A stretch of 64,000 bases of DNA, taken from the NCBI RefSeq assembly GCF_037940415.1, contig NZ_CP149798.1, forward strand, positions 1,794,501 through 1,858,500. Direction: 5' to 3'. The notes beneath the pieces were generated by a model. It did no database searches. It saw only the letters and a program-made list of their open reading frames with translations, and was not told the origin of the DNA. The stretch comes from Streptomyces sp. f51 (GTDB lineage Bacteria > Actinomycetota > Actinomycetes > Streptomycetales > Streptomycetaceae). Each line of letters starts with the position of its first letter. The first letter of the stretch is position 1. A program made the position numbers and the translations under genes. Positions 50,260 through 58,646 of the stretch are shown one piece after another.

Positions 50260-51135
50260 CTACGGACGCTCCTGGGAGCCGGATCGTTGCCCGTCGGCCG
50301 GTCCGTTCTCTCCCTCGCCCCCGGCCTCGTCCTCGCCCCGCGAGGCGGCCGGAGACGCGGCCTGCTCGCCCGCCTGTTCCGCGGCCGCCTGCTTCTCGGC
50401 CTGGGCGAGAGCCGCCCTGGCCGCCTTCTCCGCGTCCTTCTCGGCCTTCGCCGCGTCCGCGATCTGCCGCTTGGCGGCCGACGCGTAGATGTCGACGTAC
50501 TCCTGGCCGGAGAGCTTCATGATCTCGTACATGACCTCGTCGGTCACCGCGCGGAGCACGAACCGGTCGTGCTCCATGCCGCTGTAGCGGCTGAAGTCCA
50601 GCGGCTTGCCGATGCGGATGCCCGGACGCATCAGCTTGGGCATCAGCTTGCCGGGCGGCTGGATCTTCTCCGTGTCGATCATCGCGACCGGGATGACGGG
50701 CGCGCCGGTGGCGAGGGCCACGCGGGCGAGACCGCCGGGCTTGCCGCGGTAGAGGCGGCCGTCGGGCGAGCGGGTGCCCTCCGGGTAGATGCCGAACAGC
50801 TCACCGCGCTCGATCACCTCTATGCCGCTCTTGATGGCCGCCTCGCCCGCGCCGCGCGCGCCGGAACGGTCCACCGGGAGCTGGCCGACCCCCTTGAAGA
50901 AGGCGGCCGTCATCCGGCCCTTGATGCCCGGGGTCGTGAAGTACTCCGCCTTCGCGATGAAGGTCACCTTGCGTTCGAGCACCGCGGGCAGGAAGAAGGA
51001 GTCCGAGAACGAGAGGTGATTGCTCGCCAGAATGGCCGGGCCCTCGGCGGGGATGTTCTCGAGGCCTTCCACCCAGGGTCTGAAGGCGAGCTTCAGCGGC
51101 CCTCCGATGGAAAACTTCATTGCGCCGTAGATCAC
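50260..51135 (-). CDS. 1-acyl-sn-glycerol-3-phosphate acyltransferase (PlsC family)
   Basis: Esterifies the sn-2 position of lysophosphatidate in phospholipid synthesis. The 291-residue protein shows the catalytic block ASNHLSFSDS (a NHxxxxD motif at about 38-44), block II FIAKAEYF, block III GIYPEGTRS and block IV VIPVAMID. The last 75 residues are an Ala/Glu/Lys-rich helical tail without known function, probably coiled coil. GTG start with AGGAGG at 9 nt. Plausibly in one unit with macS, whose start lies 28 bp downstream of its stop. Confidence 0.92.
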   Translation of the reverse strand: MIYGAMKFSIGGPLKLAFRPWVEGLENIPAEGPAILASNHLSFSDSFFLPAVLERKVTFIAKAEYFTTPGIKGRMTAAFFKGVGQLPVDRSGARGAGEAAIKSGIEVIERGELFGIYPEGTRSPDGRLYRGKPGGLARVALATGAPVIPVAMIDTEKIQPPGKLMPKLMRPGIRIGKPLDFSRYSGMEHDRFVLRAVTDEVMYEIMKLSGQEYVDIYASAAKRQIADAAKAEKDAEKAARAALAQAEKQAAAEQAGEQAASPAASRGEDEAGGEGENGPADGQRSGSQERP

Positions 51136-51279
51136 CCGCGTGCCTCCTGTGTCGTGGATCAGACCTTAACCCGGGACGACGGCAAAGGACCCGACGACCC
51201 TGGTCGGTGTCAGTACCGTCGCGTACGGTGAAGCACACCCGGAGTCGTCTTCCGCCCAACTCATGAACAGGAGACCGAG

Positions 51280-52089
51280 GTGCCGGTCCTTCCTGGAGCC
51301 GAGCCGTTCCGCCACGAGGGCGGAGAGGTCGGCGTCCTTCTCTGCCACGGTTTCACCGGCTCCCCGCAGTCACTGCGCCCCTGGGCGGAGTACCTCGCCG
51401 AGCAGGGTCTGACCGTCGCCGTTCCCCTGCTGCCCGGCCACGGCACGCGCTGGCAGGACATGCAGGTCACGGGCTGGCAGGACTGGTACGCGGAGGTCGA
51501 CCGCGAGCTGCGCGCCCTGCGCGCGAACTGCTCCCGGGTGTTCGTCTTCGGGCTCTCGATGGGCGGCGCGCTGGCCCTGCGGCTCGCGGCCCGGCACGGC
51601 GACGAGATCAGCGGCGTCGTGCTCGTCAACCCGCTCAACAAGGTGCAGGGCCTGACCGCGCACGCCCTGCCCGTGCTCCGTCACCTCGTCCCGTCGGTGA
51701 AGGGCATCGCGAGCGACATCGCGAAGGAGGGCGCCCAGGAGCTCGGCTACGACCGGGTGCCGCTGCACGCCGCGCATTCGCTGCGCCTGCTGTGCGGGGT
51801 CGTGGACGCGGAGCTGCCGCAGGTCACCCAGCCGCTCCTGCTGCTGCACAGCCTCCAGGACCACGTGGTCTCCCCCGCCGACTCGGCGCGCATCCTCGGC
51901 CGGGTGTCCTCCACGGACGTCACGGAGATCGTGCTGGAACAGAGCTACCACGTCGCGACGTTGGACCACGACGCGGACCGGATCTTCGAGGAGAGCCACT
52001 CCTTCGTCACCCGGCTCGCGCCCGGTGCCGGCACGAAGGCCGACGCGGGTCGGGTGGGACGGCAGGAAGGGACGGCAGCCGGTGACTGA
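51280..52089 (+). CDS. Alpha/beta hydrolase (carboxylesterase / monoacylglycerol lipase type)
   Basis: A 269-residue serine hydrolase. The oxyanion motif LLCHGFTGSP, nucleophile elbow GLSMGG (Ser at about 94), catalytic Asp in LLLLHSLQDHVVSP and His in SYHVATLDHD give a complete triad. The pattern resembles Est30-type carboxylesterases and monoacylglycerol lipases. Divergent from the acyltransferase gene, which fits a role in glyceride or acyl-ester turnover, but substrate is unproven. GTG start preceded by GGAGACCGAGG. The next gene overlaps its end by eight bases. Confidence 0.88.
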   Translation: MPVLPGAEPFRHEGGEVGVLLCHGFTGSPQSLRPWAEYLAEQGLTVAVPLLPGHGTRWQDMQVTGWQDWYAEVDRELRALRANCSRVFVFGLSMGGALALRLAARHGDEISGVVLVNPLNKVQGLTAHALPVLRHLVPSVKGIASDIAKEGAQELGYDRVPLHAAHSLRLLCGVVDAELPQVTQPLLLLHSLQDHVVSPADSARILGRVSSTDVTEIVLEQSYHVATLDHDADRIFEESHSFVTRLAPGAGTKADAGRVGRQEGTAAGD

Positions 52090-52834
52090 GCACGACGCGG
52101 ACCGCGGCGATTCCGAGGAGAAGGGCGTCCCCGTGGGCGAGCCGCTCGACGGGGCGCGCGGCGAGGGTGTCGGCGACGCGCTCACCGAGTCCGCCGGGGA
52201 CCCGAAGGGCGAGTCACCCGCTGACGCCCGAGGGGACTCCGCCGGGGACGAGCAGGGCGTGCCCTTCGACGAGGACGCCGCCTGGAAGTCGATCGTCGCG
52301 GGCTACGGCGAGGAGCCGCCGGACCCGCCCGGGTCCCGCCCGTTCCGGTCCATCGAGGACCTGGCGCTTCCCGAGCCCGGTCCCGACAGCGACTCCGAGG
52401 CGGGTGGCGGCGGTGCCGGGGACGGCGACACCCCGGGTCCGGCGTCCGAGCCGGACGCCTCCGCCGGCGATCCGCCGCCGGCCGTCAAGCCGCTCGGCAG
52501 TTCGATCTCCTTCGCTCCCGGTGTCGGCGGCCCGCGGGACTACCGCGCGCCCGAGCCGACCGAGGACGACTTCGACGAGGACGACGAGGGCCACTTCGTG
52601 CCGCCCGAGCCCCCTCCGCTGCCCGCCGCGGACACGACCGCCAAGTTCGCCTGGCTCGGCGTGCTCGGCGGCCCCGCCCTGCTGCTGCTGGCCGTGCTGC
52701 TCGGCTGGGACATGACCTGGTGGCTCACCACCCTGGGCGTCGGCGGCTTCCTCGGCGGCTTCGCCACCCTGGTGACGCGCATGAAGGACGACGACGAGGA
52801 CCACGACGACCCGGGCCGCGGCGCGGTGGTCTGA
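52082..52834 (+). CDS. Acidic membrane protein of unknown function
   Basis: A 250-residue protein without a recognisable family. The first about 180 residues are acidic and Gly/Pro/Asp/Glu-rich, probably disordered. Two closely spaced membrane helices follow (about 190-230; FAWLGVLGGPALLLLAVLLG and LTTLGVGGFLGGFATLV) and a short tail of Asp/Glu residues. GTG at 52082 overlaps the hydrolase stop by eight bases, so it is very likely co-translated with it. A convergent nuclease-like gene lies 53 bp beyond its end. Confidence 0.8.
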   Translation: MTEHDADRGDSEEKGVPVGEPLDGARGEGVGDALTESAGDPKGESPADARGDSAGDEQGVPFDEDAAWKSIVAGYGEEPPDPPGSRPFRSIEDLALPEPGPDSDSEAGGGGAGDGDTPGPASEPDASAGDPPPAVKPLGSSISFAPGVGGPRDYRAPEPTEDDFDEDDEGHFVPPEPPPLPAADTTAKFAWLGVLGGPALLLLAVLLGWDMTWWLTTLGVGGFLGGFATLVTRMKDDDEDHDDPGRGAVV

Positions 52835-52887
52835 CCGACCGGCCCGGGTGCGGTGGTCCGCCCCGGGTCGATCCGGCCGGGCGGTGG

Positions 52888-53652
52888 TTACGAGGTGGGC
52901 ACTCTGAGGGCCGCCAGGACGGGCAGGTGGTCCGTGGCCGCTCTCAGGTCCGCCTCGCTCACGCCGGGGAGACCGAGCGGCACGCCGCAGCCGAGGACCT
53001 CGACACCGGGGGTGGCGAAGACGGCGTCGATGCGCCGGTGGGGGCCCGCGAACGTCCAGGTGTTCTCCCCGCCCCAGGGGCGGGTGGCCCAGCCGTCCTG
53101 GAGGGCGCCCGCGAGACGGCGGAACGCCGGTCCCGCCGGGACTTCGTTGAGATCGCCGCCCGCGACGGCGTGCGGGGTGCCGAGACCGGCGAGCCGGTCG
53201 AGGAGCATGCCGCTCTGTTCGAGGCGTTCGTCCTTGCGCAGCGAGAGATGAGAGCTGAGCACGCCGAGCCGGGCGCCCCCGAACCGGACGACCGCCGTGG
53301 CGAAGCCGCGCCGGTGCTGCCCGGGGGTGAGCGGGAGCAGTACGTCCTCCGTGCGCTCCACGGTGGCCCGCAGCGTGCACAGCAGCGCGGGACCGGCGGC
53401 GGTGGCGCCCCCGGACAGGACGACGAGGCCGGAGGCGGAGGCGAGTCGCGCGAGCTTCTTGCGCCAGCGGAAGAACCGTGGCGCCTCCTGGACCAGGACG
53501 AGGTCGGGTGCGCAGGCGCTGATCACTCGGGCGAGCGCGGCGGTGTCGTCGCGCATCGAACGGATGTTGTAGCTGAGCACGCGGATGACCGCCGAACCGT
53601 CGGACTCGGTACGGGACGCGGGCAGCGGACTGGCGGAGAAGCTGGTCGGCAT
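52888..53652 (-). CDS. Endonuclease/exonuclease/phosphatase family protein
   Basis: A 254-residue metal-dependent phosphoesterase fold. Motifs in order: LSYNIRSM near residue 26, the catalytic Glu in LVLVQEAPRFFRW, SSHLSLRKDERLEQ, GGDLNEVPAGPAF, RIDAVFATP and the terminal ATDHLPVLAALR. The family ranges from exonuclease III to sphingomyelinases and phosphoinositide phosphatases, so the substrate cannot be told. No signal peptide is visible. ATG at 53652; further upstream the frame runs into GC-rich spacer. Confidence 0.87.
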   Translation of the reverse strand: MPTSFSASPLPASRTESDGSAVIRVLSYNIRSMRDDTAALARVISACAPDLVLVQEAPRFFRWRKKLARLASASGLVVLSGGATAAGPALLCTLRATVERTEDVLLPLTPGQHRRGFATAVVRFGGARLGVLSSHLSLRKDERLEQSGMLLDRLAGLGTPHAVAGGDLNEVPAGPAFRRLAGALQDGWATRPWGGENTWTFAGPHRRIDAVFATPGVEVLGCGVPLGLPGVSEADLRAATDHLPVLAALRVPTS

Positions 53653-53746
53653 GGCGATCAAGATACGCGCCGGGAGCCCCGCGCACGGGCCGAAGAACCC
53701 CGGAAGTGACGCGGGGCGTGGCGGGCCGGGGAGTCCGGACACGGCG

Positions 53747-53779
53747 GCGCCCGCCGTCCTGTGCGGGGTCGGCGGGCGC
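53747..53779 (-). terminator. glkA terminator
   Basis: Perfect 10-bp stem (GCGCCCGCCG / CGGCGGGCGC) with a 13-nt loop, 22 bp beyond the glkA stop. Confidence 0.65.
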
Positions 53780-53801
53780 TGCCGTGCGGGACACGCGGGA
53801 C

Positions 53802-54755
53802 CTACATGATCGGGTCGGGCTCCCGGGCCAGGTCCGCCGCTCCGACGAGACCGGCCTTGTTGCCCAGCTGGGCGGCGATCACGTCGGCGACCGGGCGCCA
53901 GTTGCCGCCGACCAGCCAGCGCTTGTACGACTTGCGGATCGGGTCGAGGACCAGCTCGCCCTCGTCCGAGAGACCGCCGCCGACGATGAAGGCGGACGGG
54001 TCGAAGAGCGAGGCGAGGTCCGCGAGACCCGCGCCGGCCCAGCGGGCCAGCTCGCGGTAGGAGTCCACCGCGACGTGGTCGCCCTGGCGGGCGGCCATGG
54101 AGATGTGCTTGCCCTCGATGCCGTCCGGGGTCCCGTCGCCGAGGCCGAGCAGGACCTCCGCGGCCTCCGGGGTCGCGTTGGCGCGCTGCTTGGCGTACCG
54201 GACGAGCGCGCGCCCGGAGGCGTACTGCTCCCAGCAGCCCTGCGAGCCGCAGCCGCACAGCAGGCCGTCCGGCACCATCCGGATGTGGCCGAACTCGGCG
54301 GCCACGCCGAAGTGCCCGCGGCGCAGCTTGTTGCCGATGATGATGCCGCCGCCGAGGCCCGTGCCCAGGGTGATGCAGATGACGTTGCGGTGGCCCTTGC
54401 CGGCACCGAACTTGTACTCGCCCCAGGCGGCCGCGTTCGCGTCGTTCTCGACGACGACCGGCAGACCGACACGCCGCTCGACCTCGGCCTTGAGCGGCTC
54501 GTTGCGCCAGTCGATGTTCGGCGCGAAGTAGACCGTCGAGCGCTGTCGGTTCACGTATCCGGCGGCACCGATGCCGACGCCGACGATGTCGTGTCCGGCA
54601 CGCGCGCCCTCCACCGCCGAGGCGATGGCGTCCACGATCGCCTGCGGCGTGCCCGGGGTCGGCACCTTGTGCGTCGAGAGAATATTGCCTTCCTCGTCGA
54701 CCACACCGGCCGCGATCTTCGTGCCGCCGATATCGACGCCGATGGTGAGTCCCAT
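53802..54755 (-). CDS. glkA: ROK-family glucokinase
   Basis: Phosphorylates glucose with ATP and, in Streptomyces, is also the central mediator of carbon catabolite repression. The 317-residue ROK protein has the phosphate loop DIGGTKIAAG at about 8-17, the catalytic ENDANAAAWGE, LGTGLGGGIIIG, the zinc motif CGCGSQGCWE and EFGHIRM. ATG with GAGGGA upstream. A DUF5304 gene lies 54 bp upstream on the same strand. Family certain; the catabolite-repression role is transferred from S. coelicolor GlkA. Confidence 0.96.
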   Translation of the reverse strand: MGLTIGVDIGGTKIAAGVVDEEGNILSTHKVPTPGTPQAIVDAIASAVEGARAGHDIVGVGIGAAGYVNRQRSTVYFAPNIDWRNEPLKAEVERRVGLPVVVENDANAAAWGEYKFGAGKGHRNVICITLGTGLGGGIIIGNKLRRGHFGVAAEFGHIRMVPDGLLCGCGSQGCWEQYASGRALVRYAKQRANATPEAAEVLLGLGDGTPDGIEGKHISMAARQGDHVAVDSYRELARWAGAGLADLASLFDPSAFIVGGGLSDEGELVLDPIRKSYKRWLVGGNWRPVADVIAAQLGNKAGLVGAADLAREPDPIM

Positions 54756-54809
54756 GAATCCCTCAGTTTCGGTCGAGCCCCGCTACGGCCAACCGTACCC
54801 GAGGGGCGA

Positions 54810-55295
54810 TTAGTCCAAGTCGATGTGTTCGCCCGGACCGGACTCGTCGTCGGGGGAACCCGTGCCCCGAGTGGTCCAGCGACGCTCCTGGTTCTCGACT
54901 GCCGAGCGGTACGCGGCGAGCAGTTCGGAGCCCGCGGCGGCGAGGTGGTCGAAGACCTCGGGGTTGCGCTCCAGCACCGGTTCCACGGCCGCCTTGGCCT
55001 GCTGCACCACCTGGTTGACCACCTGCTGGGCGGTGCCGCCGGCGACCGCGCCGAACAGCGGGGACTGGAGTCCCGAGAGCTTGTCGGCGACGGCGTCGAC
55101 GAGTTTGCGCAGTTCCTCGGCAGCCGAGCCGGGCGGCGGGCCGTGCTGGGCGCGGCGGCGGGCCTTCTCCGCGGCCAGGTCCTCCGCGCAGGCGGTCGCC
55201 CAGGCGTCGGCGTCGGTGGCGTGCGCTTCCTCGAAACGGACCTCGTCGGCCGTCTCCTCCTGAGCGGCGTCGGAAGTGGGGCGCTCTTCGCTCAT
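54810..55295 (-). CDS. DUF5304 family protein
   Basis: A 161-residue soluble protein, acidic at both ends, with amphipathic helices at about 60-135 (ELRKLVDAVADKL, QQVVNQVVQQAKAAVEPVLE, HLAAAGSELLAAYRSAVEN). It belongs to the actinobacterial DUF5304 group, whose function is not known. It is probably co-transcribed with glkA, 54 bp downstream, and is preceded by the ArsA-like gene on the same strand (106-bp gap). No membrane helices, no signal peptide. Confidence 0.83.
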   Translation of the reverse strand: MSEERPTSDAAQEETADEVRFEEAHATDADAWATACAEDLAAEKARRRAQHGPPPGSAAEELRKLVDAVADKLSGLQSPLFGAVAGGTAQQVVNQVVQQAKAAVEPVLERNPEVFDHLAAAGSELLAAYRSAVENQERRWTTRGTGSPDDESGPGEHIDLD

Positions 55296-55401
55296 GGCGG
55301 GACTCCTGCCTACGTTTCTCGTGCCTTCGACGTTACCCGAACGGGGGAATCCCGTTCACCGTGCCGGTGCCCCGGATGCGGCACGGTCACCTCCCGCGCG
55401 G

Positions 55402-56574
55402 TCATTTCCCGCCGCGCGGCCACAGTCCCGGGTCCGGGGCGAACCGGATGCGCAGCTCGCCCTCGCGCAGCGCGGCTCCGGCCACCGTGCAGCGGCGCAG
55501 AGCGGAGGGGAGCGGGACGATCCTGCGGAACTGGCCCACGGTGACGACGAGTTCGTCGCCCCGCCGGATGAGGTCGAGTTCGTCGCGTATCGCGCCGGGC
55601 AGCGGAATGTGCCACACGAGCACGCCGTCGTCGGCGAGACGGTCGGTCACGGGCCACTCGACCGGGGTGGGCGCTGTGTTGACGCCGGGCACGGGAAGCG
55701 CGGTGAGGTCGTCGGTGCCGCGCGGGTCGTGGCCGCGGTGCGGGACCTCGTGGACCGTGTACGACTCGCTCCACTCCTCCAGGGCCTTGCGCTGCTGGGC
55801 CGCGAGGGCTCCCAGCCAGGCGTCGTGGGTGGCCCCGGGCAGCACCCGGTTGGCGATCAGCGCGTCGACGGGCAGCCCCCGCAGGGCGAAGGCCGTGGCG
55901 GCGGTACGGACGGCGTCGGCGCCGGCGGGTCCGGGCTCGGCGACCAGCCGTACGGTCGTGGCGCGGTCCTCGACGACGCCCTGCACGGCGGCCAGCTCGA
56001 TGTCCCAGCGCCCCGCGGTCTCGTACAGCCACTCGGCGGGCATGGGGACGCCCGCGAGCCGTCCGAGGACCGGGCGCAGGGCCCGGGCCGCCTGGCGTTC
56101 CGGTGGGAGCAGGCGGCGCAGATAGCGGCGGAGTTCCTCGGGCAGTGCGAGGAGGGCGAGGGCCTGGGGGGCCGGGGGCAGGTCGACGACGAGCAGGCCG
56201 TACGCCTCCGAGAGCGCGGCGTCGCGCAGGGCGCGCAGCAGGGCCAGTTCCTCGGCGCCGGGGAGCGGGGTGACCTCCTCGGCGTCCAGGCGGGAGGCGC
56301 CGAGGAGGTCGAGGGCGGTGGTGGCGCGGCGCTGGAAGGCGGTGAGGTCGTCGCGGAAGCGGGCGGCTGCGTCGGGGCGCCAGGCGGTGAGGCCGGGGGC
56401 GGCTTCGACGGGGTCGGGGCCGGTGGGTACGCCGAGGACGGCGCCGAGGGTGTCGGTGCGGTCGGCGGTGAGCACCAGGGTGCGGGTGCCTTTCCGCGCG
56501 GCGTTCAGCGCGGTGGCCGCGGCGACGGTGGTACGGCCTGTGCCGCCCTGGCCGGTGATCAGGATGGTGCGCAT
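55402..56574 (-). CDS. ArsA/Get3-like ATPase with altered P-loop
   Basis: A 390-residue protein with the fold of ArsA/Get3 anion-pump ATPases. The N-terminal deviant Walker A reads GQGGTGRTT at about 8-16: both lysines of the usual GKGGVGKTT are replaced, by Gln and Arg. The switch LVVDLPPAPQALALLALPE corresponds to the conserved DTAPTGHTLRLL, with the key residues changed. A C-terminal alpha-crystallin-like domain (about 300-390) is present, as in actinobacterial ArsA relatives. Hydrolysis is doubtful; the role may be structural. ATG at 56574. Upstream lies repeat-rich non-coding DNA. Confidence 0.83.
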   Translation of the reverse strand: MRTILITGQGGTGRTTVAAATALNAARKGTRTLVLTADRTDTLGAVLGVPTGPDPVEAAPGLTAWRPDAAARFRDDLTAFQRRATTALDLLGASRLDAEEVTPLPGAEELALLRALRDAALSEAYGLLVVDLPPAPQALALLALPEELRRYLRRLLPPERQAARALRPVLGRLAGVPMPAEWLYETAGRWDIELAAVQGVVEDRATTVRLVAEPGPAGADAVRTAATAFALRGLPVDALIANRVLPGATHDAWLGALAAQQRKALEEWSESYTVHEVPHRGHDPRGTDDLTALPVPGVNTAPTPVEWPVTDRLADDGVLVWHIPLPGAIRDELDLIRRGDELVVTVGQFRRIVPLPSALRRCTVAGAALREGELRIRFAPDPGLWPRGGK

Positions 56575-56640
56575 GGGGGTGAACGCTACCGGTGCGGGGG
56601 CCTCGGCGGGTTTCGGGTCCGGGTCGGGTGCGGGCCTCGG

Positions 56641-56709
56641 CGGGTCCGGTCCGGTGGGGCCCCGGCGGGTCCGGTCCGGTGGGGCCCCGGCGGGTCCGGT
56701 CCGGTGGGG
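56641..56709. repeat. 25-bp tandem repeat, nearly three copies
   Basis: Unit starting CGGGTCCGGTCCGGTGGGGC repeats at 56641, 56666 and 56691. The unit length is not a multiple of three, which argues against coding. Confidence 0.85.
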
Positions 56710-56823
56710 GGGGCGGGGCCGTGCCGGTGCATCAGCCCGTCGCCGTTGGGTGAGGTGTGCACGTCGGTGGCGACGGGCATCGATGTACCGGCACGGCCCC
56801 TCGCGTCGTATTCCGGCTGCGGG

Positions 56824-56865
56824 AGCGCGGTGGCCGACCATTCAAGCGCGGTGGCCGACCATTCA
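56824..56865. repeat. 21-bp tandem duplication
   Basis: Two identical copies of a 21-bp unit beginning AGCGCGGTGGCCGACCATTC, head to tail at 56824-56844 and 56845-56865. Confidence 0.85.
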
Positions 56866-56987
56866 GCCCCGGCCAGCTGGGATCCAGCCCCGGGCGGCGA
56901 CAGTTCAGCCCCCCGGCCCGCCTCTCGGCTGCGGGGAGAATTCAGGCCCTCCGGCGTTTGAGGAGCGGGGTACTGGTGCCCCGGGGG

Positions 56988-57428
56988 CTAGGCCGATTCC
57001 TCGACGCGCTTCTTCAGGCCTGCCAGGGCTCGGTCGATGATGACCTTCTCGGCCTTGCGCTTGATCATGCCCAGCATGGGGATCTTGACGTCGACGGTCA
57101 GCCGGTAGGTGACCTCGGTGGCGCCGTCGCCCGCGGGCTTGAGCAGGTACGAACCGTCCAGCGAGCGCAGCATCTGGGACTTGACCAGGGTCCAGGAGAC
57201 CTCGTGGTCGCCGGTCCAGGTGTAGCCGAGGGTCTGGTCGTCCTTGATGGCGCCGGCGTCCATGACGAGACGGACCTGCTCGGCGCGGCCGCGCTCGTCC
57301 TCCTTGAGGACCTGCGCCTCCTTCACCTCGCCCGTCCAGTCCGGGTAGCGGGCGAAGTCGGCGATCACCGCCATGACGTCAGCCGGCGCCGCCTCGATCG
57401 TGATGCTCGAACTGGTGTGTTCCGCCAT
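56988..57428 (-). CDS. SRPBCC (polyketide cyclase/START-like) family protein
   Basis: A 146-residue helix-grip protein forming a hydrophobic pocket. The start SSSITIEAAPADVMAVIADFARYPDWTG and the late VTYRLTVDVKIPMLGMIKRKAEKVI are typical of the Coq10/CYC-like SRPBCC group. These proteins bind lipids, quinones or aromatic ligands; here the ligand is unknown. ATG at 57428 follows GAGGAG at 8 nt. Its neighbours on the same strand are a metallophosphoesterase (upstream) and the ArsA-like gene (downstream). Confidence 0.88.
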   Translation of the reverse strand: MAEHTSSSITIEAAPADVMAVIADFARYPDWTGEVKEAQVLKEDERGRAEQVRLVMDAGAIKDDQTLGYTWTGDHEVSWTLVKSQMLRSLDGSYLLKPAGDGATEVTYRLTVDVKIPMLGMIKRKAEKVIIDRALAGLKKRVEESA

Positions 57429-57552
57429 CGCGGTGGCTCCTCGAGATGCGGTCCGGTGAGGGAGATCGGTGCGCACGTGTGTGCAGCGTGAAGGCTACCG
57501 CGCACGGCCCTGGGCGCCGTCACCCCACCTGGCCTTCAGCCCTGTCGCCGCG

Positions 57553-58350
57553 TCACCACTCCAGCACCCAGGGGCGACCCGACCCCGCGAAGTGCCCCAC
57601 ATTGACGCATTCCGTCGCCCCGACACGCATCCTGCGGGCGAGGGGCTGGTGGACGTGGCCGAAGAGCGCGTACCGGGGGCGCGTGCGCCGGATCGCGTCC
57701 AGCAGCGCGCGGGAGCCCCGCTCGAAGCGGCGCGCCACGGTGTCGTACACCAGCTCCGGCACCTCCGGAGGAATGTGCGTGCACAGTACGTCGACCTCGC
57801 CGACCGCCTCGATCTTGGCCGCGTACTCCTCGTCGCTGATCTCGTACGGCGTCCGCATCGGTGTCCGCAGCCCCCCGCCGACGAACCCGAAGACCCGGCC
57901 GCCGATCTCGACCCGCTCGCCGTCCAGGACGGTCGTGCCCGATCCGGCGTACTCCGGCCACAGGGTCGGCATGTCGACATTGCCGTAGGTCGCGTACGTC
58001 GGGTTCGGGAAGGCCGCGAACAGCTCGGCGTACTGCTTGCGGACCGCCTTCTCGATCGCCGCGGCCCGGTCGGTGCCGATGCCCGCCCACAGCCGGGCGC
58101 CGAACGCGCGCGCCTCCTCGAAGCGGCGGGCGGTGCGCAGCTCGACGATGCGGTCGGCGTTCTCGACGCCGAACAGGTCCGGGAAGATGCCACGGGCGTG
58201 GTCGGCGTAGTCGAGGAAGAGAACCAGGTCACCGAGGCAGATCAGGGCGTCGGCGCCTTCGCCGGCCCGGGCGAGGTCCCGGGCGTTGCCGTGCACGTCA
58301 CTGACGACATGGATGCGCGTCTTCCGACGGCCGACGGGTGTGGATGCCAT
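57553..58350 (-). CDS. Metallophosphoesterase
   Basis: A 265-residue calcineurin-like phosphoesterase. Metal-binding blocks are visible in order: VVSDVHGNARDL, ALICLGDLVLF, ATYGNVDMP, CTHIPPEVPE and FGHVHQPLARR. The order D-x-H, G-D, G-N, H, G-H-x-H is complete. Substrate unknown; possibilities include nucleotides, phosphoproteins and phosphodiesters. ATG at 58350. Divergent from the acyl-CoA ligase gene with 296 bp between starts. Confidence 0.88.
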   Translation of the reverse strand: MASTPVGRRKTRIHVVSDVHGNARDLARAGEGADALICLGDLVLFLDYADHARGIFPDLFGVENADRIVELRTARRFEEARAFGARLWAGIGTDRAAAIEKAVRKQYAELFAAFPNPTYATYGNVDMPTLWPEYAGSGTTVLDGERVEIGGRVFGFVGGGLRTPMRTPYEISDEEYAAKIEAVGEVDVLCTHIPPEVPELVYDTVARRFERGSRALLDAIRRTRPRYALFGHVHQPLARRMRVGATECVNVGHFAGSGRPWVLEW

Positions 58351-58646
58351 GACGATCAAGCGTAGGCCGGTGTGGCAAACGTGAACAGAGGCGGCCGGAC
58401 CTGCGATTACTGGCACCCCCGGAAGGGCGTGGACTACTGTGCGCGCAGGAACGCCACCACGTGTGACGCATGGAACATCTCACCGGGACCCCCTGTCGAA
58501 GAGGCCATACCGGCGGGTAACGTCCGGGCAGTCCAGTCGTACTCGGGATTTCAACAAGTGATCTCTTGAGTACTTGCCCGAGCCTTGGACCGCACCGTCG
58601 CATCACACAGAGTCGTGGCGCCGGCGCCCTATGAGGAGCAGCAGTC
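58351..58646. other. Divergent intergenic region, phosphoesterase / acyl-CoA ligase
   Basis: 296 bp without a supported gene. The right half is AT-richer and must hold the ligase promoter; CAAGT and ACTTG arms flank ATCTCTTGAG near 58555-58577, a weak inverted repeat. A 65-codon plus-strand frame at 58372-58569 has no ribosome site and no recognisable content. Confidence 0.5.

Larger units (their letters stand above)
56575..56987. other. Repeat-rich intergenic region, 413 bp
   Basis: Between the ArsA-like and SRPBCC genes. Contains a 25-bp tandem repeat, a 21-bp tandem duplication and, at about 56935-56975, a copy of the hairpin-forming sequence CTCCGGCGTTTGAGGAG that I know as abundant in Streptomyces intergenic DNA. 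No gene is supported. Confidence 0.7.

Noticed and set aside
58372..58569. 65-codon frame between the phosphoesterase and acyl-CoA ligase genes
   Set aside because: Lacks a ribosome site and lies in a divergent promoter region; content not protein-like.
58555..58577. TGAGTAC sequence near the acyl-CoA ligase start as a MacR binding site
   Set aside because: Only one half-site is present; the reported MacR motif needs TGAGTAC and GTACTCA two bases apart.
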